From NCBI GenBank assembly GCA_003550305.1, contig QKYT01000204.1:21559-85558 (forward strand): a DNA stretch of 64,000 nt. Direction: 5' to 3'. The stretch is from Glomus cerebriforme. Its lineage: Eukaryota > Glomeromycota > Glomeromycetes > Glomerales > Glomeraceae. Shown here in pieces: positions 1-10,885 of the stretch (position 1 is its first letter; each line of letters starts with the position of its first letter). Both the position numbers and the translations under genes were made by a program. Under the pieces are notes generated by a model, which was not told where the DNA came from, made no database searches, and saw only the letters and a program-made list of their open reading frames with translations.

Positions 1-62
<62 letters not shown>

Positions 63-1530
63 GAGGCGCAGTATCACTAACAAAAAAAAAAAAAATTCGA
101 ATATGATTTACCTTGCGTCAATTTGACACAAAACTAAAAAAAAAAGAAAAAACTCAAAGCCATTATTTAATCATAAATGATTATTAAATGACAAGTTTAG
201 ATTTCTAGATAGAAACCTAAATGCGACGAAAACTGTGCTAGATATTGCAGATTTTTCATGGGGCCCTTCTTAGAATGGCTTGGACCAATGAAATCTGTAA
301 CTCTTGTACAGCGCGGGCCCAATGTGTTGTAACAATTTGAGATGACAGAGTATATCTCGTAAAGGATAGCTATAGAAAAAGGAAAAGGGAATTAAAGAAA
401 TTATTATTATAATTTTTATTAATTTTTTTTATCTTTTTCAAAAAAGAGAATAAAGGATGATGTAAATATGGTTCGAAATATTAATTACCGTGGTTTTAAG
501 AAACCGCATCGATTTTCGAATATTTATAGCATTTAACATCGTGTTTGGACATTAAAGAATGGGCTTTGATGTTTTGGTGTGAAAAAGGAACTGCGATGCG
601 GAGAATTTATGTGAATTCGAGTAAAGTGTGGCTTTTCGTGTGAAAATGGTTTAAAGATTCAAAATCCAAGATTAACGGGATGTTTGTAACACAAGCTTCG
701 CGTGTTTGGAACTTCTTGGCAATTATTATTGTTGAAATATTTATTTTCTTGGATTTAAACATGAATAAAATTTCCCGTGATCATATTGCGAACTTGATTA
801 TTATTGAATTATGATGTTTTTATCTTGACGAGACATAACTTCCGATCTTTACGATAACGTTCATTCGAATAAGGTAAGTTCACACAATCTTTTTTTTATA
901 AATAATAAAAAAAAAAATAAATAATTTTTAACCCGTTAGATTGTACAATAATAATAAAAGAAAAAGAAAAAAAGAGGAAATTGAAAAAAAAATTTTAGAT
1001 ACATTTATTTCGGTTTTTTTAATTTATTTTCAATATTTTGTATTTTTTAATACTAAATTGACCGTAACGTTGTCCACAAAACATTTTGCTTGTTTTTTAT
1101 ATCACAAGGTTGATTGAAATAAAAGTCCTTTACAAATCCAAAATCTGAGAAGAAATATTTTTTTTTGCCAAGGATTTAGTAAAAAAAAATTTTCTCTCCG
1201 GAATTGTATACAAAAGTTAAACACTCACCATTCTAAGTTAGATTAGGTCAAGATAAAAACTATCGCATACTTTTTTTTGATTGATGTTCTTATGCGATAT
1301 CTTGTAATGATAGACAATATGCTATCCACAAATGGTTTGTAAAGGGGTCAAAGCGCTTAAAATGTCAAGTACCGTATTTATATATTTTTTGAGGACTTGT
1401 GGCTTTAATAAGAATATGTATCTTAAGTGAACACCTAAATTTTTTTGACATTTATGCTACATACATAATTTGATTAACTTTTTTTGACAATTGATAAGCC
1501 TCTAAAGTTAAGCCTTTTATTTCTCTGAGT

Positions 1531-1531
<1 letters not shown>

Positions 1532-1586
<55 letters not shown>
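1532..1586. repeat. poly(A) tract, 55 A
   Basis: Uninterrupted run of 55 A, followed by an AAATAAAATA-type simple repeat. It could be the tail of a retroposed sequence, but no target-site duplication or body could be recognised upstream. Assembly length of such runs is unreliable. Confidence 0.8.
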
Positions 1587-1588
<2 letters not shown>

Positions 1589-1924
1589 AAATAAAATAAA
1601 ATAAAATAAAAAAATTGATAATCTTGCAATTATCATTTCCGACAATTTAAGCCGCGTTTATTGTAAGTCCCATTTTTGAACAAATTAAACTGAACACAAA
1701 AGCCATGTTTGTTTAGTTTTATTTTTTGTTATTTATTATTGATGTTTTTTTTTATTATAGAATATTCATTATTATTCTGTTACTCAAAATTATAATGTTC
1801 GTGTCAATATTTTTTCGTGTAAAAGAATTTTCGATTAATTAAATAATTAAATGATAACTTTATTAATTTATTCTTTTTCAATTCAATTATTAATTCTTAT
1901 TTAAAGAGATTAAAAATATGAAGA

Positions 1925-3600
1925 AGGCTTTAATTTAAAATTTAATAAATTCTATGCTAAGCCAAAATCATAATCTTTTTTTTTTACAATTCTTCTCGAA
2001 AAAAAAAAATCAGAATGTAATATAATTTAACTTCGCCGAGTTTAACGTTATCTATTATTTTAAAAACATTAAATTGAAGCCTCAAGATCAAAATGTAAAA
2101 TAATAATAATAATAATAATTAACGATGAATTAGATGAATTAATGGACCTTAATTTACTTAATCACCTCAAAAAAAAAAAAAAAAAGGTAATACGATGGTA
2201 GTGGCAAAAGAAGGTTTTTTTTTTTTAAAAAAAAAACAATACAATCAAGAATAAAGAGTTGAAATTTAGGAAATATTGAAATTAGGGGATAACCGCACGT
2301 GTTAATATACGATTATCATTATCTTAATCTGGAAAGTAACAATGTATAATGTTTTTTTTTTTTTCATTATATCGAGGCTTATCATTATATCGAGGCTTTT
2401 AGTTGACAGATGGCTTATCATTTATTTATATTACAGTCTTTGCTTTTTATACTTTTTGAGTTTACTTTATCATTATAAATAATAATAAAATAATAATTAT
2501 AATTCATAAAATAAAAAAAAAATTATAATAATAATAACCAAAAAAATGTGGCTTATGACTGAATAATTTTGTTTATGTGAAATTCGAAAAAAATTTAGAG
2601 TTTTAAGTACCCGAAATTGTACGTGTTAACCCGTAAAAAACCGTAACCTTGTTATTGAAATTAAATTATTGGATAATTTATGTTTTTGAGTTTAACCGAA
2701 GTATAATGATGAGTTTTAATTATTATTATTATTTTTTTTTCGGGATTTCCACGTATTTATTATTATTATTGTTTTTTTTTCCGTATTTATTAAGTACCGA
2801 ACAAACTAAAGTATAACCGATTGTGATACGACAGAAATTGGGAACTTATAAAAAAAAAAGTTTTATACATTTAAAATCTGAACAAGTTAAAAAGTAACTC
2901 GTAATTTAACTTGAACACTTTAACATTTTTTACATATTAAAAAAAAAATCTTGACATTTTTGGTTATCACAAAGAAGAACCAAATAATAAATATCCGAAT
3001 ATGGAACGTTAAAAAACGCGTGGCATGATAAAAACTGTTTATTTACTGCGGGCTTAGATATTTATTTTTTTTTCTTTTTTAGATTACCGGGAATTCACAA
3101 AAAGTAAATTCGCCTTTAAGGAAATTTGTTTTTTTTTTTTTACCATTGTAAAATGAATTAATGTAATTTTTTAGGAACATTTTATTTAAGATACTTGATT
3201 TATTAATGATTATTTTCCTTCTTAATCATTTACGATGAAACAAATTTATAACGTTTAATTAATTTAGAGTTTGGTTACACAAATCACAAGAATTTATTTT
3301 CATTTATATATCTTTTATTTTTGTTTTATCGATATTTTGTTGACAACATGGCTGAGAAAAATAAATAAAAATCTATAACAATAATAAACTTGAGACCTTT
3401 AAAAAAAAAAATAAAACAAATAAATAAACAAATAATAACTTGTTTATTTTTTTTTTTTATTAAAAAAAAAATTTCCTCTAACAAACATCGCGTGCTTACG
3501 ATTAACCATAATTATTCAGTTTAAGAGAGAAATTTTTCTCCCGAACATTATAACACGAGATAACAAGTTAATGGAAGTCGTGGCATTTATTTGTTAAGTC

Positions 3601-3635
<35 letters not shown>

Positions 3636-5582
3636 TTTAAATTCATGGGGCTCATTTCCTAAAGAGAGGCTTTTCAGGCTTATCAGATAATTGGAAACTT
3701 CATGTAATATTGAGGCTCATCAATCATTTCATTATCTCTGCAAGGAAAAAAAAACGGTACTTTCAAAGATCCTGTGCGAGAAAAAGATGTACTTTTTACT
3801 TTGCGATCTAGTTTTTTTTTTTTTAAAGTAAAAAAAGGAAAACTCAATTCCTTTTTTTATTATTATACGTGTTTTTTTAAAATCTTCACATGTGATCCAT
3901 TTGAATTCTATAATTCTATCGTATGATTCGGTTGACAAATATAACGACAACTATGATGTGATTATGTCTTTTGATCTATGTTGGCTTGGCGATTTTTATG
4001 ATTATTACGATGAAATTAAAAAGAATAAAAACTTTTTAAAATTGTATTTACAATAGTAACAAAGCCAAAAGACAAAAAATTATTCCTGGATTTTAAAAGA
4101 TCGATCCGATTCTGTTCTCTTTTAATGATCAAATATTAATTCTTTTAAAAAAGAATCTATCGTTTGTATCTATCATTTGTTAAATAAAAATCATCATCAT
4201 AATTATTGTAATTTAAAGCCATAATATTTAATTGTTTTTTTAATAATTCCTAAATTATTATAACGCGTTAATAGTTACGTGGTTTTTCTAAATTAAAAAT
4301 CTTTATTAAGAGAAATATTATGTCTTAGATTATCAAAAATTGATTATCTTAAATAAACAGATGTACACGCAAAATTTAAAGTTATCGGTTATTAAAATTA
4401 TGTCATGACAAATCTGACAGGTATTAAGATATGATGCCATTTAATTTTCTATAATGTTACGTAATACGAGTAGCCAATCATATTATAGTTTTTTTTTTTT
4501 TATTCTTGACAAAAGTGAGGAACTCAGTTTACATTATTAAAGTTTTAGAAATGTTAAAATATCCTTGATATAAGCAAGTAAAGCCTGTTTGAATTATCCA
4601 TAAATAAACGAAATACGGATTAATATTTTATACGAGTTCAATTTATTAAAAATATAAAAGCTTCCGCAGTAATATTTCTTATGTCACGTTAATGGTTTTT
4701 ACGTCACCAAATTATTTATTTAAATTAAATCAATACTTTAAAATCCTTTATTGAAATAATACACATATATTTAAAAAATTTATTGTTACAACTTGAATTA
4801 TTTATGATATGTTCTCAACGTAATTTAATTGGTTGATTCTCAATGTGTTTGATTGGCCGATTTTTTTTTTTAAAAAAATAACGTGGTGCAATAGTAAAAA
4901 AAAAAAAAAATAAACCGTCGTTAAAGTCCTTATGATATATTAAAAAAGCCTCAAAGAATAAATTTTTAAAATCCTTCATCTTTTTTAGATTCTTGTTTTT
5001 TTTTATGGAAGAACGAATCAATTATTATTTCCGTATATCTTCCTTTTTTTTCAACAATCTTGAGAAAATAAAAAACTTTTTGTAATCGTGTCCTTTTTAA
5101 AAATCAATTAAACCTGTTTTAATTTTTAAGTAATGATATGATTCAATTTTTTTTTTTTTATAAAAAAAAAAAAATTTAAATATTAAAGAAGAAAAAATTT
5201 TTTTTTTTTTACACGGAAAGATTTCTACGTTATTATATTAGGTTTGGTATATAGGATACGGGAATAAGATGGCTTTGCTTACTATTATAATCTTTTATTA
5301 ATATCATGTAAGTTACATAAATTTGATTCTAAATTTTTTTTTTAAATATTCAACTAGTAATTATTCTAATGTAATATGATTAAGGCTTGTCTTCTTACAC
5401 AAATCATGTTATATCTTTTATAATTTATATTACGAGGCTTTTAAAACAAGAATGAAGGCTTAAAATCACCTAAAAATCACTATATATTAGGCTTATCCTA
5501 ACGGTTAATATCGATACATATATATATTTTTATTATTTCTTATAACAAGCGAGGCTTATTTATGAGGCTTAATAAAGGCTTG
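1925..5582 (+). repeat. Dispersed AGGCTT words, strand-biased
   Basis: About twelve copies of AGGCTT are read on the + strand between 1925 and 5582. They group at 2364-2399, 3665-3683, 5433-5460 and 5552-5582. The copies at 2364-2399 sit in a perfect 18-bp direct repeat (CATTATATCGAGGCTT plus two bases, twice). With this base composition I would expect fewer than one copy per strand, so they look like a degraded repeat family or a reused short motif. Function unknown. Confidence 0.5.
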
Positions 5583-6494
5583 TAAAAATAAAATAAATCA
5601 ATAACGGATATTTCGTTCCTATATCATATAATATATTGCTGCGTGGAATTGTGGCTTTATTTTAAATTATTTTAAATCGTTTATCAATAATAATAATAAT
5701 ACATACATAAATACATATATATAAAATTGATAACAATTTAACGAAAAGTTTAAGAGAACGTGTAGATATTAAACCGTAAGGCGATGTATTTTTCTTTTTC
5801 TTTTTAGAAAAGTCGAGTGACACAAAAAAAACGAAACTTTAACGAATCGAACTTTTTAAAAAACATTTTATTATTATATATTGAATTCGAAAAATGAAAC
5901 TAACATAATAATAAATATGAATAATTAATGATACTTTGATTGGAAATTTGGAAAACACGATTGATAAAACTCCACGTAATTATTTAATCGAAGATATATA
6001 TAATTTTCAAGTCAAATTTTCATATATATGACGTGTTAGAATATTTAGATATAATAGCAAGAACCTCTTTTTTTTTAAAAAAAAAAAAAAAAATCTCAAA
6101 AATTTTACAAATTTTATTTGAAATAAAAAAAAATTGCTTACGTTCTAATATATATATATGTATGTGCATATGTCACAAAAAAAAATCATATCGCGTGATT
6201 CGGGATCATAAAAGAGAAAACGACTTACCACAATAAAAGAGTCTTATACATATATATTTAATTAAATAAATTATTATTATTATATTTGCCACAAACCGAT
6301 TAGCCATACCATGTCAAAAAAAAGGCACATAAATTCGTTCGTAATTTTAATGAAATTAATTACAAGCCATTCACAGGATCTTATAATACTGTACATATCT
6401 TATACTCTTACTGTATATCATTCATATGTATTGCACAGATCAAATATGATATTAGACTACTAATAGTAAAAATAAATATATTTATATACCGTAT

Positions 6495-6512
6495 ATACTG
6501 TACGTACAGTAT
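6495..6512. other. 18-bp perfect palindrome
   Basis: ATACTGTACGTACAGTAT is a perfect 18-bp inverted repeat. It contains the words TACTGTA/TACAGTA, which recur across the whole window. It could be a dimeric transcription-factor site or a cruciform-prone sequence; no gene starts nearby. Confidence 0.6.
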
Positions 6513-7362
6513 TTATTGTATAATCTTATTCTAATATTTATAATATTTATGAACGTTTATTATATTTTCAATTATAATAAATAATGAACAAATAAATTTT
6601 AAAATAATTTCCGAATATACAGTACATAAACATACATTTTTTCATTTATCAATTGATTTTTAAGAATCATTTTAACAAATTAGCTTGATATAGTTGAAGC
6701 AGGCCCAATTACTTGTATATAATATACGAAACCTGCTGTACTACAAAAATATGTTTATCGAATATTAAGTTAGTTCGGTTTCTTAATTTGTTTAATTAAT
6801 GTCATTGTCCCGAACTTTAACAATTATTATATACGGCCGGACTACCTATTAATGTATTAATGTACAGCATTGTATTATCTATATATGTTTAGGTAGACAT
6901 ACTGTATACACCATTATTTAAAAGTTTCAAAAGTTTGTAATTATCTTTTTAATTTCTTGGATTATTTAAAATTGTATTATGATAAATACTCGAAATAAAT
7001 AAAATTTTTTTGATCTAAAAACTCATAAAATGTTTTTGAAGATTTAATTACGTAATTTTTTCTTCACTAATCGCTCTTCTTGTATCGAGTTAGTATCGAG
7101 TTTCAGATATTTTATTACCCTCTTTAAACTCTTAACTTCCTTGTACTGTATATGAGATCTTCCTCATAACAGGCAAGTCAGATTCTCGAGTATCTCCTAA
7201 CTGGCTGGTTTAGACAAGAAGGAAATTTGTGCGTTAACACACCATCCATCATAACGATCACATATCGTAGATAATTCGGAGTATTATAAATTAATTAATA
7301 TTACTTTTTTTTGACTGAAAAGTGGTTCTGGTTTGTAAATTGCATGCTTGCACCTGGCAAGA

Positions 7363-7378
7363 TATAGGTTAACCTATA
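7363..7378. other. 16-bp perfect palindrome
   Basis: TATAGGTTAACCTATA is a perfect inverted repeat in a locally less AT-rich patch (about 7140-7440). No gene can be attached to it. A chance palindrome of this length is unlikely at any one place but possible over 64 kb. Confidence 0.5.
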
Positions 7379-8013
7379 CCTGTTTCTCCTAGATTTGTTC
7401 ATTGATAACTCACCTATAATCGCCAATACTATATTATAGCGTTGTGATATTAGCTAGTTTTTTTTAAAAAAAAGTTAACAAAACCAAGTAACGATTAGCC
7501 CGTAAGCAAATGCCCTTCGTATATATAATTTTTTATTATCATTTCTGCATTTAATTATATAATTTTTTTATTTTTATTTTTATTTTTTTTTCATTTTTTA
7601 TATTTTCATAATTTCATTTTTAACGTCTTTTTTTTTTATATTTCCAATTTTTAACATGGACCTTACATGCATGTTTTAGTATTACTAAACTAATCACGTA
7701 CTTGGTTAACGACCCTTTGTGACGTAAGGAAGGTGCATAACCAACCTCTCCTCTAGAGCCCGGTAGACCTTACGACGTATTGTTATACGAGCTTATAAGC
7801 ATGGGGGTAGAAAGGGCGAAATGTGTTTGGTTTATATCTGTCAAAGAAATTTTAAGGGTATTTAAATAAATTATTTTTGTTTACACTCAATGATTCATGA
7901 ATAATTTGTGAAGTACTGTATTGAGTTATAAAAAATGACAACGAGTCTTCTGATTTACATATTTTTACGTGTCGCTATTCGTAGTAGTAAAAATAACTAA
8001 ATAACGTTTCGTC

Positions 8014-8182
8014 ACAGTCAGAACTCGATATAACGAACCCTCCGGTTCACTGAAAAAAAAAATCGTTATATCAAAATTTATAACGATTTTTATGTTTTAA
8101 ATATATAGAATTAAAAACCTTGAAAATCAGTTTATCGTGAAATTCGTTATATCGCATAGTCGTTAGATAGAGTTATGACTGT
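8014..8182. mobile_element. MITE, pogo/Tc1-mariner-like, 169 bp
   Basis: The ends are inverted repeats of about 23 bp with roughly 20 matches. The left end begins ACAGTCAGAACTCGATATAA and the right end closes GAGTTATGACTGT. Internal sub-repeats of CGTTATATC type are also present. TIRs of the CAGTc...CGATATAACGAAC kind are known from pogo/Tigger-type elements, which insert at TA; the right flank is TA and the left flank CA, so the duplication is imperfect or mutated. There is no transposase inside, so this is a non-autonomous element. Its origin from a pogo-like parent is inferred from the TIR only. Confidence 0.65.
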
Positions 8183-9976
8183 ATATTAATAAATTTTAAT
8201 TATTGATCCGTCAATGAACCATTATTTAAAATCCGATGAAAGTTATATGTATTTTTATTAATAACGGAGAATCTACATTCTACAATTTCATCTTAGAAGG
8301 GCAAAAAAAAAAATAAAATGCCAATTTTACGCGTTGTACGAAATACCGAAATACCACGCCTTCTCAATTTTAATTTTCTTACGGGTTACAATATATTTTT
8401 TGGAAAATATAAAAACCTATTTTCTTTAACCATCATACATTTATTCATTTATAACTTTTTTATAACTCGCAAATTTCGACTAATTCTTTGTTGATCGCAA
8501 GTAGTTCTACTACCGGGATCGAAGTAAACAGACTATATATTGATATTACTAGCAGTAAATGAATCATAATTAACTACTACAGTGTATTTCTTATGGTGAG
8601 GTGAAGTCAGATTAGAAGATTTAAAGAATAAAATTATGAACTTATCGGGATCCCATTTTCGACTTCTTGTTGCCCTCTGAGAGGGTGGAATTCATCACTG
8701 CTAGATTCGATAGACTTGAGTGAAAGCTGGGCATCATCATCTGCAGGTAAATAGGACAAAGGTATCCTTTTTAAAATAACGGAAATAAAATAACGCTTAT
8801 TTTGTTTTAATTTTAATTAATTTTTTTTTTTTTTAGGACGAATGATCTTTTTTCTTTGGCTTTCCTGAAAGACAGAATGATTCTTTAAGAACTTTCTTAA
8901 GCTGCTGAAATTCAAAAGGTGAGTTTTAGAGGAACTATTTTTAAAAATTTACTTTTAAAACAAGCTTGTTACTGAATAAGTTTTATGCCCTAGTTTAAGG
9001 GTTAGTCGTTAACCGCTGATATTCTAGACATAAGTTGCAATAAAACCATTATGAAAATGGGTTTATTCGTAGATTTTTGAAAAAAATACGTGACATTGGC
9101 TTCCTCCTCTACCTTCTATCAATTAATACCTGACATTCAAAGTTATAACAGTGTTATAACCCATGTGAGAAGTGAAATTTTCGTTGATTTCGTTATTAAT
9201 TTCGTTAAAGGAAACATAAAGCACTTTTTTTGAGTCTCAAGGTAATATCGCTATTGGGTAAGAATAAGAGTTTTGGGATTTGCTAATTTCTCAAAGTTAT
9301 CCCATTTATCCTTATCGGAAAATTGAATAATTTTATAAAGAAAATGCTATATTGTTGAACATAATCAAGCGTTAGCTTGAAAAAAAAATGCATTTGTCTA
9401 TATCCATGATTTGAATTTAATTTAGCCATGCGGACTTTATAATTTTAAGCTTTTCGGATTACTTTTTCAAAATTTTACGAGACACCGTGTTTTTTTTGTA
9501 ATAAAATAATTACATTTATTATAAGAATAATGATGATGGTATTTTGTTGTAATGACAATAAAAATAAAAAATTAAAATATAATAATGTAAAAAATAAATA
9601 TGTAAATGAGAGAAAATTAAATCTATGTATCCGGGTATCTCTATTTCAAATTTACAAATAATAAATAATTTAACATATAATTCATAAGTAGTAGTGGTTT
9701 TAAAATTTAAATTCTTAATAATCCTTAATCATTTGTCATAAATATACAATATATAAAGTAACCCGGAAATTAAATAGATGAAATGAAATTACAAATAAAT
9801 AATAAAAAAATATATATACATCTAAAAATACATCTAAACAAAAATATATACCCAAATAAAATTTTCTACATATATTTACAATAAAATTTTTTGAAGAAAA
9901 GAAAAAACATCTTATAAAAAATCTTAAAGTAATTCTTACAAGTCAATTCGTTTTTTTAAGTTCAAAGGTATTTGTT
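8183..9976. other. Intergenic; exon-like GC-richer island at about 8600-8935
   Basis: Most of this is AT-rich spacer and the 3' flank of the HMG gene that ends at 9977. Within it, 8640-8745 is clearly GC-richer and ends in GCAG before GTAAAT, a good donor. An acceptor with a long T tract ends at about 8836, and another donor-like AAAAG/GTGAGT follows near 8920. On the + strand the first block has an open frame from about 8660 that stops soon after the joint. This could be a spliced noncoding RNA or a relic gene. I do not recognise the product. Confidence 0.3.
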
Positions 9977-10885
9977 TTACATAAAATAAAAATCTCCATT
10001 AGAAGATTCAGTGTTTAGAAAATTTTGTGAGGGAATATCAAATGAAGAGAATTCATGAAACATATTATTTAAATATGATGATGAACCTTCTTGTTGGGGT
10101 TGTACTAAATCCATAATTGGAGATTCAACAAAAAGTTCAAAAGATGAAGAAGAATCTGATGATTCTAAATCCAATAAATATTGTTCATTATTCTCAGGGG
10201 AACTAATTGATGAAGATTCTGAACTTGGAAACCAATGATTTAATTCATCCGCTTTATCCATAAACGTTTTGTCAAAAGTTGACCTCATTGGGGAGGGAAT
10301 CATAAATTGAGCAAATTCACTATCAGGTGAACTAGGTGCGATCACTGGTGAAGTCAAAGGAGAAATTGTCGGAGTAGATTCCGTTGACAAAGATTGAGGT
10401 GATAAAGGAAATTGATTAAGATTACAAGGAGGGTTTGAGGTTGATTTTATTAATTCAGGACGTAATTTGACCTCCTCATCATCAAATGTTACAATGTTCC
10501 ATTTTTCTCGTTTACGACGGCGACCCGACTTTGGTAACATCTCATTACGGAGGTTAAAAGCCTCTTTACCGATACGTTTGTATGCGGCTTTAACCTCGGA
10601 GGGTTCTTGTTCCCACGATTGTGAGGCCATGGACGAAATAACGGTCATGGGCAAAAAATATCCTTCGGATCGGGCGGTCTCAATAAACCACTTCCGGTAA
10701 ATGATGAACGCATTTGGTGGTTTACTCAAACTTCCATCCCGAGATCTTTTTAAAAGGTCATGTGGTTTAATGGCCGGAGGAAATGAAGGTTTGATGAACG
10801 GTTGGGCACCATTAATAACTGTACTTGGCATTAAGGGATTACTTGAATCTATGAAAACGCATGCTCTAGACGTGCGTTTATTCAT
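9977..10885 (-). CDS. MATA-type HMG-box protein (302 aa)
   Basis: A single-exon gene for a putative DNA-binding protein with one HMG box of the MATA/mating-type-like class, about residues 55-118. Landmarks are PPNAFIIYRKWF, then MTVISSMASQSWEQE, then AYKRIGKEAFNLRNEMLPKS. A basic stretch GRRRKREKW (121-129) follows directly and probably serves as nuclear signal or DNA-backbone contact. The N-terminus carries a family block (ACVFIDS near 8-14, PSFPPAIKPHDLL near 33-45). The tail is acidic, Ser/Pro-rich and low complexity, like an activation domain; it keeps the short motifs SEFAQFM and ESPIMDL shared with the two + strand paralogues. In fungi this family includes sex-determining factors, and it is strongly amplified in Rhizophagus; a mating role for this copy is not shown. 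Confidence 0.9.
   Translation of the reverse strand: MNKRTSRACVFIDSSNPLMPSTVINGAQPFIKPSFPPAIKPHDLLKRSRDGSLSKPPNAFIIYRKWFIETARSEGYFLPMTVISSMASQSWEQEPSEVKAAYKRIGKEAFNLRNEMLPKSGRRRKREKWNIVTFDDEEVKLRPELIKSTSNPPCNLNQFPLSPQSLSTESTPTISPLTSPVIAPSSPDSEFAQFMIPSPMRSTFDKTFMDKADELNHWFPSSESSSISSPENNEQYLLDLESSDSSSSFELFVESPIMDLVQPQQEGSSSYLNNMFHEFSSFDIPSQNFLNTESSNGDFYFM

Larger units (their letters stand above)
1..8013. other. AT-rich gene-poor tract
   Basis: No convincing gene is seen in these 8 kb on either strand. All open frames are short and made of homopolymer-encoded K/N/F residues. The tract holds A57 at its very start, A55 at 1532-1586, many blocks in which a T run joins directly to an A run (for example 2215-2237, 3601-3635, 6068-6092), short trinucleotide runs (ATT/AAT) and a cluster of AGGCTT words between 1.9 and 5.6 kb. 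Two perfect palindromes lie at 6495-6512 and 7363-7378. It may hold untranslated or noncoding transcripts, but nothing in the sequence proves one. Confidence 0.7.

Noticed and set aside
1..57. A57 at the window start considered as a retroposon tail or telomere
   Set aside because: It is cut by the window edge and no element body or telomere repeat is adjacent.
7730..7820. GC-richer patch considered as a tRNA
   Set aside because: No acceptor-stem pairing and no TTCRANNC T-loop could be found.
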